A program made the translations under genes and the position numbers. Below are positions 21,328 to 30,476 of a DNA stretch of 64,000 nucleotides, one piece after another (the first letter of the stretch is position 1; each line of letters opens with the position of its first letter). Under the pieces are notes generated by a model. The model made no database searches, had not been told where the DNA came from, and was given only the letters and a program-made list of their open reading frames with translations. The DNA comes from Trichococcus paludicola (GTDB taxonomy: Bacteria; Bacillota; Bacilli; Lactobacillales; Aerococcaceae), in contig NZ_QBLC01000002.1 of assembly GCF_003052295.1 (NCBI RefSeq), forward strand, positions 124,001 to 188,000, in the 5' to 3' direction.

Positions 21328-21831
21328 GCATAACGATCACAAATCAGCTCCTAAAGGCACATAAAATTGCCCGGAGTAGATTTTTGCGAGCGCATTGACT
21401 CCAGAATGCGTCGTTTGACTATACGTGCTTACAGATCAAATTTAGCGGGTTTTAGAGTTGGGTCCAATCTGTTCTAACCGAAATGCCATATATTGGAAAA
21501 TGCAAAAGAAGGATATGGCAAAATTAAAAAAATATTCTGGACAGCTCCTGATTGCGGGAAGCAATCTGATTGGTTGGGATTTTCTAATCATTAAGTGGTG
21601 AAACTGCCATAAAGTCAACTGATCGCCAATTATCCATTTAATCGATCCGGCCTAGAGTATCGTACAAATTGCGAATGATGTGAAGGTAAAAATCCGTAAA
21701 CCAAAAATGGAAGCGCTATATACGAATTATTTTGTGAATAATCGAATTAACATTAAGAAATTGCTATTGTAATTTGTTTCTAACTTTGCTTTAATAAAAG
21801 TTAAATATTACACAATGGGGAGATCCAAAAA
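21328..21831 (+). other. 570-bp spacer with a possible decayed ORF
   Basis: No intact gene is seen between rbfA and the amino-acid importer. From about 21626 to 21772 one frame stays open for 48 codons except for a TAG at 21653; it begins PIIHLIDPA and continues SIVQIANDVKVKIRKP, which has the feel of real protein sequence (a racemase-like C-terminus is one guess) but cannot be identified. The A/T-rich last 60 bases must hold the promoter of the importer operon; no box there is convincing. Confidence 0.3.
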
Positions 21832-22560
21832 ATGATTGAATTTAAGAATGTCAACAAGTATTACGGCAGTTTCCACGCTTTGAAAAATATCAATGTCAGG
21901 TTTAATCAAGGAGAAGTGACCGTCATACTTGGTCCATCTGGTTCCGGTAAAAGCACCTTGATCCGCTGCATCAATGGATTGGAGGAAATATCCGAAGGCG
22001 AATTATTGATCGAAGGGGTTAATATCCACGACAAAAACACCAACATCAACTTGATCCGTCAGGAAGTCGGTATGGTGTTCCAGCATTTCAATTTATATCC
22101 GCATAAAACAGTGTTGGAAAATATCACTTTGGCTCCGATCTTCAAGTTGAAGAAATCCAAAACAGAGGCTATCGAGCAGGCCGAAAAACTTTTGGACAAA
22201 GTGCAGCTGTTGGATAAAAAGGACATGTATCCGAATCAGTTGTCCGGAGGGCAGAAACAGCGTGTCGCAATTGCGCGCGGTTTGGCAATGAATCCGAAAG
22301 TGCTGCTGTTTGATGAGCCGACTTCTGCACTGGACCCTGAAACGATTGGAGAGGTATTGAAGGTCATGTCGGACCTTGCCAAAGAGGGGATGACGATGAT
22401 TGTGGTGACCCATGAAATGGGCTTTGCGCGCGAGGTTTCCGACCGTACGTTGTTCATGTCAGATGGCGAAATCCTGGAAGACCGCCCGAGCGAGTCCTTT
22501 TTCTTGGATCCTCAAGACGAACGAGCCAAGCAGTTCCTCAGCAAAGTTATCAACCACTAA
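21832..22560 (+). CDS. glnQ: Polar amino-acid ABC transporter ATP-binding protein (GlnQ-like)
   Basis: Drives import by a four-gene amino-acid ABC system. 242 residues: Walker [10 protein letters not shown] (residues 34-42), Q-loop [13 protein letters not shown], signature LSGGQKQR, Walker [15 protein letters not shown], and switch His in VVTHEMGF. The sequence HFNLYPH and the overall length are typical of the glutamine/glutamate (PAAT) branch. First of four co-directional genes with spacings of 28, 12 and 13 bases: ATPase, lipoprotein, permease, permease. Confidence 0.95.
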   Translation: MIEFKNVNKYYGSFHALKNINVRFNQGEVTVILGPSGSGKSTLIRCINGLEEISEGELLIEGVNIHDKNTNINLIRQEVGMVFQHFNLYPHKTVLENITLAPIFKLKKSKTEAIEQAEKLLDKVQLLDKKDMYPNQLSGGQKQRVAIARGLAMNPKVLLFDEPTSALDPETIGEVLKVMSDLAKEGMTMIVVTHEMGFAREVSDRTLFMSDGEILEDRPSESFFLDPQDERAKQFLSKVINH

Positions 22561-22588
22561 TTTAAAGTCGAAAATAAGGAGCAATGGT

Positions 22589-23386
22589 ATGATGAAAGTT
22601 ACGAAGAAAAAAGTGCTCTTGACAAGTGCGCTGTCGCTGCTTCTGATGAGCGGCTGCATGAAAGTTTCGGATAAAAGCGTGATGGAGCGCATAGAAAGCG
22701 GGGACAAGAAAATTGTCTGGGCCACCAACGTTACCACACCCTTAGTAGGGCAATTGAATGTAGAGACAGGTGAAGTAGCCGGGTATGATTCTGATGTTGC
22801 GCGCGCGCTGACTGAAGTGATCACTGGGTCTGCTGAAAATGCGGTTTTTGTTGAGGTATCTAGTCAGAACCGGGTGGCATTTGTAAAGAACAACATAGCG
22901 GATGCCGTCATCAGTACGATGACGATTACAGACGAAAGAGAAAAGCAAGTTGATTTTACGGACTCCTATTATATCGGCGGTCAAGCATTGATCGTGCCCG
23001 AGGACAGCGAAATCCAAGCGATCGAAGATTTGACTGCCGACACGATTGTCGCAGGAGCCAAAGGAACAACGATGATGATCAATATGAAGACGATTGCGCC
23101 GCAAGCCCCGACAAGGGAATATGACACGGAATCCGAAGCCTTTACGACTTTGATTGCCGGCCAAGCTGATGCCTACACATCCGACAATGTCGTTTTGATG
23201 GGGATGATGTCGAAAACGTCCGGTTTCCGATTTGCCGGCGGAAGAATCACCGATGAACCATACGGAATCGCGCTCAACGAGGATGAGGACGCATTCCGGG
23301 AAGCATTAAACGAAGCAATCGCAACCATTCGAGAAAACGGCACTTTAGCGGAAATCGAAGATAAGTGGTTCGGCGACTATTACTAA
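22589..23386 (+). CDS. Amino-acid ABC transporter substrate-binding lipoprotein
   Basis: Extracellular solute receptor of the PAAT family. 265 residues. Signal peptide of a lipoprotein: charged MMKVTKKK, hydrophobic core, then lipobox LMSGC with the lipidated Cys near residue 23. The family segments NRVAFVKNNIADAVISTMTI and the C-terminal LNEAIATIRENGTLAEIEDKWFG are clear. The frame is open further upstream inside glnQ, but the double ATG at 22589 follows AATAAGGAGCAA. Glutamine, glutamate or aspartate are the likely ligands; the exact one is not readable. Confidence 0.93.
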   Translation: MMKVTKKKVLLTSALSLLLMSGCMKVSDKSVMERIESGDKKIVWATNVTTPLVGQLNVETGEVAGYDSDVARALTEVITGSAENAVFVEVSSQNRVAFVKNNIADAVISTMTITDEREKQVDFTDSYYIGGQALIVPEDSEIQAIEDLTADTIVAGAKGTTMMINMKTIAPQAPTREYDTESEAFTTLIAGQADAYTSDNVVLMGMMSKTSGFRFAGGRITDEPYGIALNEDEDAFREALNEAIATIRENGTLAEIEDKWFGDYY

Positions 23387-23398
23387 GGAGTGCGGGAA

Positions 23399-24046
23399 AT
23401 GATTGAAATATTAACGGAGCATTATAGTACATTACTAACAGCTTTTTGGCACACTTTGGCCATCAGCATGGTTTCGATGCTGCTGAGTTTGCTTTTCGGA
23501 ACCATTTTGGCCATGTTCCATGTTGCCAAGAACAAGACTTTGAATAAAATCAGCGGCTATTACGTGGAATGCTTCAAAAATATTCCGCTGCTGGTCATCA
23601 CCATGTTTTTCTACATTGCCATTCCGATGGCGTTGGACATCAAAGTGAACGGAATGATTGCCGGGGCGATCGGCTTGGTCATCTACTCGACCTCGTTCAT
23701 CGCGGAAATCGTGAGGACCGGAATCCAAGCGGTACCGGCCGGCCAGCTGGAAGCTGGGCTTGCTTCAGGCTTCTCCTACTGGGAAACGATGTACCATATC
23801 GTATTGCCGCAAGCTTTCAAAATCGTCATCCCGCCGTTAGGGAATCAATTCATTACCTTGGTGAAGGATTCCTCGGTTTTAGGCTTCGTAGCCGGAATGG
23901 ATTTGATGTATTACGGGGACCTAATAGCAGGCGAAACATTCAATATGATGGGCTCCTATCTGGTCATCAGCATGTTCTATGTGATCATCACGCTGCCTTT
24001 GAATTACCTGATGGCGCATATTGAACGAAAAATGGAAATGGCATAG
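23399..24046 (+). CDS. Amino-acid ABC transporter permease (first)
   Basis: One of two membrane subunits of the importer. 215 residues with about five membrane helices. The EAA coupling loop reads QLEAGLASGFSYWETMYHIVLPQA, followed by IVIPPLGNQFITLVKDSS, typical for the HisM/GlnP group. ATG at 23399 has AAGGAG eight bases upstream; an in-frame GTG at 23390 lies inside that site and is rejected. Confidence 0.94.
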   Translation: MIEILTEHYSTLLTAFWHTLAISMVSMLLSLLFGTILAMFHVAKNKTLNKISGYYVECFKNIPLLVITMFFYIAIPMALDIKVNGMIAGAIGLVIYSTSFIAEIVRTGIQAVPAGQLEAGLASGFSYWETMYHIVLPQAFKIVIPPLGNQFITLVKDSSVLGFVAGMDLMYYGDLIAGETFNMMGSYLVISMFYVIITLPLNYLMAHIERKMEMA

Positions 24047-24059
24047 GGGGACAATGAAG

Positions 24060-24710
24060 ATGTTTGATATTACAGGTGCCTTGTCAAATGGCAATTTTAT
24101 TTATCTGATGAAGGGCGTAGGCAGCACACTATCTTTCTCCGTGCTGGCCATCGCAATCAGTTTCATCATCGGCTTAGGACTCGGGGTCATCCGTTACATG
24201 AAGGTTCCGGTCGCGTCGAATGCTCTCGGCTTCCTTATGGACGTCATCCGCAGCGTGCCTTTGCTCTTGATTATCGTGGTCTTCTATTTTGGTTTTCCGC
24301 AGTTAGGCTATCGTTTCAGTGCCTTTGGAGCGGCATTGATCGCCTTCGTTGTGTTCGAATCATGCATGATCGCAGAAATCGTACGCGCCGGACTGAAATC
24401 AGTCGCAGTGGGGCAAATGGAAGCGGGGCTTTCGACTGGGTTCACTTTTGCCGAGACGATGCGGCACATCATCATACCGCAAGGCGTCCGTTCGATGGTT
24501 CCGTCTTTGGTGTCGCAATTCATATCTTTGATCAAGGATACCTCCCTGACGACGATCATCTCGTTTTCGGAGCTGACTTACCGCTCAAAGATCATCTATT
24601 CGATGGATTCGGCCTATGTATTGCCGATGTACGTCATCATGGCTTTCCTGTACTGGATCATTTGCCACACGCTTTCGAAGGCTTCCAAACGCTTTGAAGT
24701 CGATTATTGA
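24060..24710 (+). CDS. Amino-acid ABC transporter permease (second)
   Basis: Second membrane subunit, probably pairing with the preceding permease. 216 residues. EAA loop: QMEAGLSTGFTFAETMRHIIIPQG, followed by SLVSQFISLIKDTSL. The frame is open from 24021, overlapping the previous gene; ATG at 24060 gives nine bases from the AGGGGG site, whereas an ATG at 24054 gives only three. A terminator follows and closes the operon. Confidence 0.93.
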   Translation: MFDITGALSNGNFIYLMKGVGSTLSFSVLAIAISFIIGLGLGVIRYMKVPVASNALGFLMDVIRSVPLLLIIVVFYFGFPQLGYRFSAFGAALIAFVVFESCMIAEIVRAGLKSVAVGQMEAGLSTGFTFAETMRHIIIPQGVRSMVPSLVSQFISLIKDTSLTTIISFSELTYRSKIIYSMDSAYVLPMYVIMAFLYWIICHTLSKASKRFEVDY

Positions 24711-24730
24711 TTCTACTTATTGAAAAAATG

Positions 24731-24774
24731 AAAAGAATAGGGTTCCGGGATAAAACCGGAATCCTATTCTTTTG
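24731..24774 (+). terminator. Intrinsic terminator of the amino-acid importer operon
   Basis: AAAAGAATAGGGTTCCGG (24731-24748) pairs with CCGGAATCCTATTCTTTT (24756-24773), with one wobble position. It is symmetric enough to work in both directions. Confidence 0.93.
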
Positions 24775-24904
24775 TCTGCGTTTCCGTCTGATTGGGCGTC
24801 CCTGCTGCAATGTAGATGGCTTGTTTGTCCATCTGTTCCCAGGTCAGGATAAAGTTCTGCCGATCGACTTTCAAAAAAAATACGATTTTGATGTTAAAAT
24901 AGGA

Positions 24905-24979
24905 TTGACCTACCCTATCTTTATTGTCCATAATGATAAAAGTCAGATTGAAGAATAAATGGACAACAATAAAGTTGTC
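24905..24979 (+). promoter_or_regulatory. Promoter and small palindrome before the SF0329-family gene
   Basis: TTGACC (24905-24910), 18-base spacer, CATAAT (24929-24934). Downstream, GACAAC-N6-GTTGTC (24962-24979) forms a 6-bp palindrome just before the ribosome binding site; it could be an operator or a weak leader hairpin. Confidence 0.5.
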
Positions 24980-24993
24980 TGATGGAGGATATT

Positions 24994-25563
24994 ATGATCT
25001 GGAGTAAGATGAAGCCGCTGCTGGAGAACTTCCTCGCGCCTGCGATGGCGGACAGAGTGGGGTACCTATCCACTAGCTACCGCTATTCACCCGATAAAAA
25101 CGGCCAGTGCTGCATAGCCGTGGACAATAAAAAAATCTTCAACATGAAGGACGGAACGACTGGGATGAAGTGGTACCAGTCGGAACAGGATATCAAAAAT
25201 GATCCCGCCGTCGTGATTCCGCTCAGCGAGGCCGAAATTGAGCATATCAGGCAGGAAACCGGCGGAAAAGTGCCGGAAGAACGGTTGGCAGTGATCGCGA
25301 GGGACCGCAAACTGTTGGCTTACGCGAAGGATACGATTGCCGCCCAAGTGGCTTTAAGCAAATCTGATTTCTACAAAACCGCAAATGTGTTTCTTACCCA
25401 ACCCATCGAAGCCAGTCTTGCCAGTACGGATATATTATTGAATTGTTTGGCGTTGCTGGACAGGCGCATCGGCAAAAAGCGGATCATGGACATGGAAAAA
25501 TCCGTAAAAATGAAGCATCCGATTGTGCAATACTTCTACAGCTTAAGACGCGCCACGATTTAG
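24994..25563 (+). CDS. SF0329 family protein, function unknown
   Basis: 189 residues. The opening MIWSKMKPLLENFLAPAM, then RVGYLSTSYRYS and AVDNKKIF, match what I recall of the SF0329 family, a widespread group with no assigned function. No membrane segment, signal peptide or catalytic motif is seen; the C-terminal half is helical. ATG at 24994 has GGAGG five bases upstream; an in-frame ATG at 24982 lies inside that site. It has its own promoter and terminator, so it is a single-gene unit. Confidence 0.7.
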   Translation: MIWSKMKPLLENFLAPAMADRVGYLSTSYRYSPDKNGQCCIAVDNKKIFNMKDGTTGMKWYQSEQDIKNDPAVVIPLSEAEIEHIRQETGGKVPEERLAVIARDRKLLAYAKDTIAAQVALSKSDFYKTANVFLTQPIEASLASTDILLNCLALLDRRIGKKRIMDMEKSVKMKHPIVQYFYSLRRATI

Positions 25564-25578
25564 TGGCTGGTGCAGAAA

Positions 25579-25626
25579 CAAAAAAGGAACCGCTCAAGCT
25601 AGTCAGCTGAGCGGTTCCTTTTTTGT
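25579..25626. terminator. Bidirectional intrinsic terminator
   Basis: AAAAAAGGAACCGCTCA (25580-25596) pairs with TGAGCGGTTCCTTTTTT (25608-25624). It serves the SF0329-family gene on the plus strand and the convergent antiporter gene on the minus strand. Confidence 0.95.
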
Positions 25627-25640
25627 TTCAGTAAAATCCG

Positions 25641-27146
25641 TTAATTAGTTTCAAACAATAATTGTGCCCGTTTCTTTTCGAACCTTTGGTAAATACCGCT
25701 GCCGAGAAGCCCGAAGAGAATCGGTCCAATGATCAGCAACAAGGCTTGGACATATTCTCCGGTATGGAACGGCTGATACACTTGGAAAGTGATGGCGATC
25801 AAGGTAGCCGTGCAGACGCTCAGCGAGCAAAGGTACCCTTGCCAGTGCGAAGCAATCAATGAATGCTTCAGCAGTCCAGGGTTCTTGATGCGATAGAACG
25901 GATAACTTGCGGCTACGACGAAATATGGAATGGCGCGGGCTACATTTGTCATATAGGTCAATTGATTGAATAATGCACCTAAAATGGTACTATTTAAAGA
26001 TAATCCAATGATGCATACAGAAACAACCCCGGCTTGGATCCAAAGCGCCGTTTGCGGCATTTCTTTTTGATTGATTTTTGTCAGGAATTGCGGCCAGATT
26101 TCCTTTGGCGTTCCTTGAATCAAACTTTTTAACGGAGTGTAGGTGATGGACGACAACAACCCAATATAGGCCACGAACAAGGTAAAGGCAGTGTAGCGTA
26201 TGAACGCTTGATAAAGGAACGTCTGAGCGGCTGCTGAAAGACCGAATGAAATGCTGATGTTATTGGCCAGGCTACCCATCAAGCCGTACATCAGATTCCC
26301 CAGGTGAAATTGATCGGTTTCGCGCAGCACATTCAGGTTGTTTGCGCCGCTCCAAAGCATGATGCCACCGAAATAGAGGACGACGATGATCGCGGCACTG
26401 ATGATCAGCGCTTTTGGGAATTTCTTTCTTTGTTCGCCGGATTTGTCGACCAGGCTGGCGATTGTGTCGAGCCCGCCGAATGCGGTGATGGCGAAAATAA
26501 AGAAGGGCAACTGCGAAAGGAATGAGTCACTGGTTCCTTTGAAGAAACTCGGGGCGGCCAAACTCTGTTGCATGTTTTGCATGATGAGTTGCGGATTGTT
26601 CACCATCAGCAACAGGTTGCCAATCCCGGAAATGAGCAACAGACCGACCATTGCATAACTACTTGTCTTCAGAAATGAAAAGACGGCTTGGTGTCCACGG
26701 TTGATCACCCAAGTCATGCAGAATACGGCGAAAAGCGAGAGCACCATGATCCAGTACGCTGTGTCGATTCCGAACCATTGCTCGGCGGAGGTCAAATCCT
26801 GTCCGAAAAGCATGATGGTAAATGGAATCAACAATTTCATGAATAGGCTGATGATCCATGTGAAATAGCTGCAGTACCACAGGAAAGCCGTGATGAAGGC
26901 GACTTTGGGCGAAAAAGCATCTTTCAGCCAAGCATATATGCCACCGGTGCGATTCGAATAACTTCGCGTATATTCTGATACAATAAGGGCATAGGGGATA
27001 AAATAAAAAAACGCGCTGATCAAAAACCAAGGGAATGCTTTCAGACCCATCATGAAAAAAGAGGACGACATACTTGAAAAAGAGTATACTGTCATGACGA
27101 TGATCAGAATCAGATTGAAAAATGATAGACTTTTGATTTGTTTCAT
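25641..27146 (-). CDS. APC-family amino-acid permease, YjeM/GadC-like
   Basis: 501-residue membrane protein with about twelve helices, of the glutamate/GABA antiporter branch of the APC superfamily. Distinct pieces are YALIVSEYTRSYSNRTGGIYAWLKDAF in the first third and FAITAFGGLDTIASLVDKSG in the middle, which closely follow the YjeM type. The frame is open to 27218, but ATG at 27146 (MKQIKSLSFFN) follows AAGGAGTTTATT and matches the family start. It is divergent from the nreABC genes, sharing a 120-bp intergenic region. Substrate is unproven. Confidence 0.82.
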   Translation of the reverse strand: MKQIKSLSFFNLILIIVMTVYSFSSMSSSFFMMGLKAFPWFLISAFFYFIPYALIVSEYTRSYSNRTGGIYAWLKDAFSPKVAFITAFLWYCSYFTWIISLFMKLLIPFTIMLFGQDLTSAEQWFGIDTAYWIMVLSLFAVFCMTWVINRGHQAVFSFLKTSSYAMVGLLLISGIGNLLLMVNNPQLIMQNMQQSLAAPSFFKGTSDSFLSQLPFFIFAITAFGGLDTIASLVDKSGEQRKKFPKALIISAAIIVVLYFGGIMLWSGANNLNVLRETDQFHLGNLMYGLMGSLANNISISFGLSAAAQTFLYQAFIRYTAFTLFVAYIGLLSSITYTPLKSLIQGTPKEIWPQFLTKINQKEMPQTALWIQAGVVSVCIIGLSLNSTILGALFNQLTYMTNVARAIPYFVVAASYPFYRIKNPGLLKHSLIASHWQGYLCSLSVCTATLIAITFQVYQPFHTGEYVQALLLIIGPILFGLLGSGIYQRFEKKRAQLLFETN

Positions 27147-27266
27147 AATAAACTCCTTAGTAAATAATTTACTTCCAACAATTGGTATCATCATAGTAAC
27201 TTTTTGGATAAAGGGCAACAGAAATCCACAGATTTCGAAAAATATAGGGAATTGGAGTAGTGAACT

Positions 27267-27713
27267 ATGTCACAAATGGATGTGTGGTTGGAAGAGCAAA
27301 GAAAGGAATGGCAGGCGGATTTTTTGGGTTTGGCCCAGGATGTTGCCCCGCCCTGCCAACAAACCGAATTGCGCTGGACGCATGTAGCCGGAAATACAAG
27401 TGATCACTACAAATCCATTCGCTTGCGGATCGGCAAGGGCATCGCTGGTGAAGTTTGGCGCACAGGCAGGGAACAACGCGCCACTGATATTCAATCAGAC
27501 AGTCAAAATCTTTTGAAGTATCCAATCGCAAGGCTCGAGCAGCTAGATATGACAATCGGTATTCCGATAATGAAGAACGGCATCATCCGAGCAGTTTTGT
27601 TGCTGGGGTACCGCAAACCGATCGATTCCGATAGGCCAGACGTGGTTGCTGTCTATGCAGGTTTGCCAGGTTTAACGGCCCTGTTGGAAGAGGAGGGGCA
27701 AATAGATGACTAA
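27267..27713 (+). CDS. nreA: GAF-domain nitrate/nitrite sensor, NreA-like
   Basis: 148-residue single GAF domain. In staphylococci, NreA binds nitrate and modulates the kinase NreB. The visible GAF core is LRIGKGIAGEVWRTGREQ, then ARLEQLDMTIGIPIMKNGIIRAVLLLGY. It overlaps the following kinase gene by eight bases. The gene order GAF protein, kinase, LuxR-type regulator next to nitrite reductase supports the NreA call; the sequence alone would only say GAF protein. ATG at 27267 follows GGAG with eight bases between. Confidence 0.75.
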   Translation: MSQMDVWLEEQRKEWQADFLGLAQDVAPPCQQTELRWTHVAGNTSDHYKSIRLRIGKGIAGEVWRTGREQRATDIQSDSQNLLKYPIARLEQLDMTIGIPIMKNGIIRAVLLLGYRKPIDSDRPDVVAVYAGLPGLTALLEEEGQIDD

Positions 27714-28698
27714 TCTGAAGGAACGCATTCCCCAATTTTTGCCCCAACCGACTTGGCTCATGGATGCTGACTATAATGTAGTCGAAAAAAATGCCCAGGC
27801 AGAAAAGTTCGAGAAAGATTATGTTGTTTTAATGGAATATGCGGTGCAGGTAGCCAAGGGCACTTGTTGCGCTTTCCATACCGATAAAACAGCATGCAAA
27901 AACTGTCCGCTCGAGAATAAATGGGCTGCCTCGGATGGTTTTCCCATTACTTTTATGGGCCGCGACGGGGTGTCTTATGAATTTTTCGGAAAACTTGTAA
28001 AAAGGGAACACCATTGGATTCTCGAGATCCGCTATATCGATAAACCCTTCGAATCGGAGGGAAAAAGCATGCTGACATACTTGAACGAAGCACGAGAGAG
28101 TGAGCAAAAAAGGATTGCGCGCGAACTCCATGATGGGATTGCCCAGAGCATCTACAGCTTGATGCTTGAAACGAGAGGGCTGAAGTGGACGCCTATTGAA
28201 GATCATCAGCAAAAGCTTCAAGCAATCGACCGTCATTTCGCGGACGTATTATTGGAAATCAAAAGTTTGGCTACCGAATTGCGACCGAGCATTTTGGATG
28301 ATGTCGGGATTATCCCGGCGATAAATCAGTTTGTCGAACAGACAATGGAAATGACAGGATTCGTCATCCATGTTAACGTTGACGGGGAGCGGAATGCTCT
28401 CACCGGACGAGGGAATGTTGTCATCTACCGCAGTATTCAAGAGGCAATCTCAAATGCTTTGAAATATTCCGGAGTGAACGAAGCGAGCCTCACCCTTAAT
28501 TTTGGCCAAGAGGAACTGCGTGTCACGATTGCGGACGAAGGTAAAGGGTTTATTTACGATCCTTATCATCTCGGATTCGGTCTGCTGAATTTGCGGGAAC
28601 GCGCCCACTCTGTAGGTGGAAAAATAGAAGTCGATACAGGTATAGAAAAAGGGACACGCATCACCATGAGCGTGCCTTATAAGGAGGGGTTGGCATGA
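27706..28698 (+). CDS. nreB: Oxygen-sensing histidine kinase, NreB-like
   Basis: Cytoplasmic kinase of 330 residues. An N-terminal PAS-like domain carries four clustered cysteines (Cys54, Cys55, Cys64, Cys67), in line with the oxygen-labile [4Fe-4S] cluster of NreB, though the spacing (CC-x8-C-x2-C) differs from the C-x2-C-x11-C-x2-C of the staphylococcal protein. A HisKA_3 dimerisation domain follows with ELHDGIAQS (His142), then a HATPase domain with DEGKGF and GFGLLNLRERA. No membrane segment. It overlaps nreC by four bases. Under anoxia the family protein autophosphorylates and activates NreC. Confidence 0.85.
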   Translation: MTNLKERIPQFLPQPTWLMDADYNVVEKNAQAEKFEKDYVVLMEYAVQVAKGTCCAFHTDKTACKNCPLENKWAASDGFPITFMGRDGVSYEFFGKLVKREHHWILEIRYIDKPFESEGKSMLTYLNEARESEQKRIARELHDGIAQSIYSLMLETRGLKWTPIEDHQQKLQAIDRHFADVLLEIKSLATELRPSILDDVGIIPAINQFVEQTMEMTGFVIHVNVDGERNALTGRGNVVIYRSIQEAISNALKYSGVNEASLTLNFGQEELRVTIADEGKGFIYDPYHLGFGLLNLRERAHSVGGKIEVDTGIEKGTRITMSVPYKEGLA

Positions 28699-29327
28699 AA
28701 ATCATTATTGCAGACGATCATGCACTGGTGCGTAACGCGCTGACCTTCATGTTGAACGCGCAACCGGACATGGAAGTCGTCGGGGACGCCGCTGACGGCA
28801 ATGAAGTTTTCATGAAGCTGGAAAATACGCTGGCGGATCTGGTGTTGATGGACATCAGCATGCCTCCAGGGGAAAACGGTTTGCATACAACGCGTCGGAT
28901 CAAAGAAACGCATCCGGATGTCAAAGTGATTGTCTTGACGATGCATGATGAGGAAAGTTACGTGAGGGAAGCTTTGAATGCGGGAGCTGATGGTTTCATC
29001 CTCAAAAGCACAACCGACGACATCTTATTGGACGGCATCCGGAAAGTCCATGCCAATCAACGTTACTACAGTGGCTATCCAAGCGACAGGTTGGATGAGA
29101 TGGATACGTTTGAGGGCGACAGTCTTTACGCGAGTCTTTCGAAACGTGAAAAAGAAGTCCTTCCGCTCGTCGCTTTAGGGCACAACAATCGGGAAATAGC
29201 CGAAAAACTGTACATTTCCGTCAAAACGGTAGAAGTCCATAAAGCAAACATCAGGAAAAAACTGAAGGTCGACAGTTACGCCGATCTTTTGCGTTATAGT
29301 GTGAAAAACCATCTGGTCGATTTCTAG
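28695..29327 (+). CDS. nreC: LuxR/NarL-family response regulator, NreC-like
   Basis: 210 residues. The receiver domain has the acidic pair DD at 7-8, phospho-acceptor Asp53 (LVLMDISMPPGENG) and the conserved Thr/Lys further on. The C-terminal LuxR helix-turn-helix is LSKREKEVLPLVALGHNNREIAEKL...KTVEVHKANIRKKL. In the family it activates nitrate and nitrite reductase genes. A candidate binding site lies before nirB at 30779-30792. Start ATG overlaps the nreB stop. Confidence 0.88.
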   Translation: MKIIIADDHALVRNALTFMLNAQPDMEVVGDAADGNEVFMKLENTLADLVLMDISMPPGENGLHTTRRIKETHPDVKVIVLTMHDEESYVREALNAGADGFILKSTTDDILLDGIRKVHANQRYYSGYPSDRLDEMDTFEGDSLYASLSKREKEVLPLVALGHNNREIAEKLYISVKTVEVHKANIRKKLKVDSYADLLRYSVKNHLVDF

Positions 29328-29337
29328 GAGGAATAAG

Positions 29338-30027
29338 ATGAAAATCGGAATTATATACGTGCTTCACGGCAGAAAAACCAGCATACCTCAAAAACTTTTT
29401 GATATCGTCAAAGATTTCAGTGACAGCTTGGATCTGCCCCAAGCGATCGGAATGCTGGAAGGGCAACAACAGACATTGGAGGACGCAATCCAAGAGGTGG
29501 AAAAACAAAAGGTGGACAAAATCATTGTTGTTCCTGTTCTGCTTTTCCCGGCCACGCACGCCCGCGAGGATATCCCGCAGCGCATGCAGTCATGCGCTGC
29601 GGTTCCGTTTGAAATCAGCGAGACACTGGGGACGACGAGAGCAATCTATGACTGGTTGAAAGACCGGTTGCAGGAAGCCGCCGAGAGCCACCCTACGTTC
29701 CCGGTCATGTTGGTCGCGCACGGCACGACCCATTATCCTGAACCCGGCGAACAACTAAATAGGATCGCGTCGGCTTTGAGCTCCGATTTGGGGCGCGAAG
29801 TTTACGCGACCAATCATTTGGGGGAACCGCATTATCAGGCGATTTCCGGAGAAGACCCCTTCATCATCCAAAGGCTGTTCTTTACAGACGGCTATTTGGC
29901 CAAAAAAATAGGATTCTGGTTCGAAAAAAATCGGCCTCAGGATGTGCTGCTGGAGCAGTTGCTCGATTCGGAGGCAGTCCATAAGGCCCTTAAGGAACGG
30001 TTGGAGGATGCTGGATGTATCCGATGA
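29338..30027 (+). CDS. sirB: Sirohydrochlorin ferrochelatase (SirB/CbiX type)
   Basis: Inserts iron into sirohydrochlorin, the last step of siroheme synthesis. 229 residues, two CbiX-like halves. The N-terminal half starts MKIGIIYVLHGRKT with the metal-binding His; VVPVLLFPATHAREDIPQ carries the second metal His; the C-terminal half starts VMLVAHGTTHYPEPGEQL. Ten bases follow nreC, and its end overlaps sirC by 13 bases, so it belongs to the island operon. Cobalt could be the metal in other organisms, but the neighbours are nitrite reductase and other siroheme genes, so iron is inferred. Confidence 0.85.
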   Translation: MKIGIIYVLHGRKTSIPQKLFDIVKDFSDSLDLPQAIGMLEGQQQTLEDAIQEVEKQKVDKIIVVPVLLFPATHAREDIPQRMQSCAAVPFEISETLGTTRAIYDWLKDRLQEAAESHPTFPVMLVAHGTTHYPEPGEQLNRIASALSSDLGREVYATNHLGEPHYQAISGEDPFIIQRLFFTDGYLAKKIGFWFEKNRPQDVLLEQLLDSEAVHKALKERLEDAGCIR

Positions 30028-30476
30028 TGGTCGACATCAGCAAACGGAAAGTCGTGGTGGTAGGCGGCGGCAAGATTGCTACGCGGAAATTGAAGGAATT
30101 GATTCTTTGCGGCGCTAAGCCGACCATCATCGCCCCTGCCGTCAGTCCGGAAATCCAGGAGTGGGCAGCAAGTGGCAAAGCAATACTGGTCGGACGCGCC
30201 TACCAAACCGGCGATCTATCAGGGGCGAATTTCATTTTCATCTGCACGGATCATCCGGCAACAAACAAAGCGGTACGATCGGACGCCGGTCCGCATCAGC
30301 TCCTTAATGATACGACCGACCACAGCAACAGCGACTTCATCAATCTCGCGACGCTGCGCCAAGATGACTATCTCGTGGCTGTCTCCACCTACGGGAACGA
30401 CCCGCGGAAAGCCAAACAGATACTTCATGAAATAGCCGAAAAAATAGCTGAAAACACAAATCCGACTCAAGCCTAG
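30015..30476 (+). CDS. sirC: Precorrin-2 dehydrogenase (SirC)
   Basis: Oxidises precorrin-2 to sirohydrochlorin with NAD. 153 residues, with the Rossmann motif VVVVGGGKIATRKL at residues 13-26 and the family piece FIFICTDHPATNKAV, then FINLATLRQDDYLVAVST. In length it matches the short SirC form rather than the three-domain CysG. Start overlaps the sirB end by 13 bases. The intrinsic terminator begins within its last codons. Confidence 0.9.
   Translation: MYPMMVDISKRKVVVVGGGKIATRKLKELILCGAKPTIIAPAVSPEIQEWAASGKAILVGRAYQTGDLSGANFIFICTDHPATNKAVRSDAGPHQLLNDTTDHSNSDFINLATLRQDDYLVAVSTYGNDPRKAKQILHEIAEKIAENTNPTQA

Noticed and set aside
23569-24024. A 151-codon second plus-strand frame inside the first permease gene
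   Set aside because: It is in another frame of a clear ABC permease, with His/Arg-rich composition and no ribosome binding site.
24707-24958. An 83-codon open frame after the amino-acid importer
   Set aside because: It runs through the operon terminator hairpin, has no ribosome binding site, and its residues do not resemble any protein.
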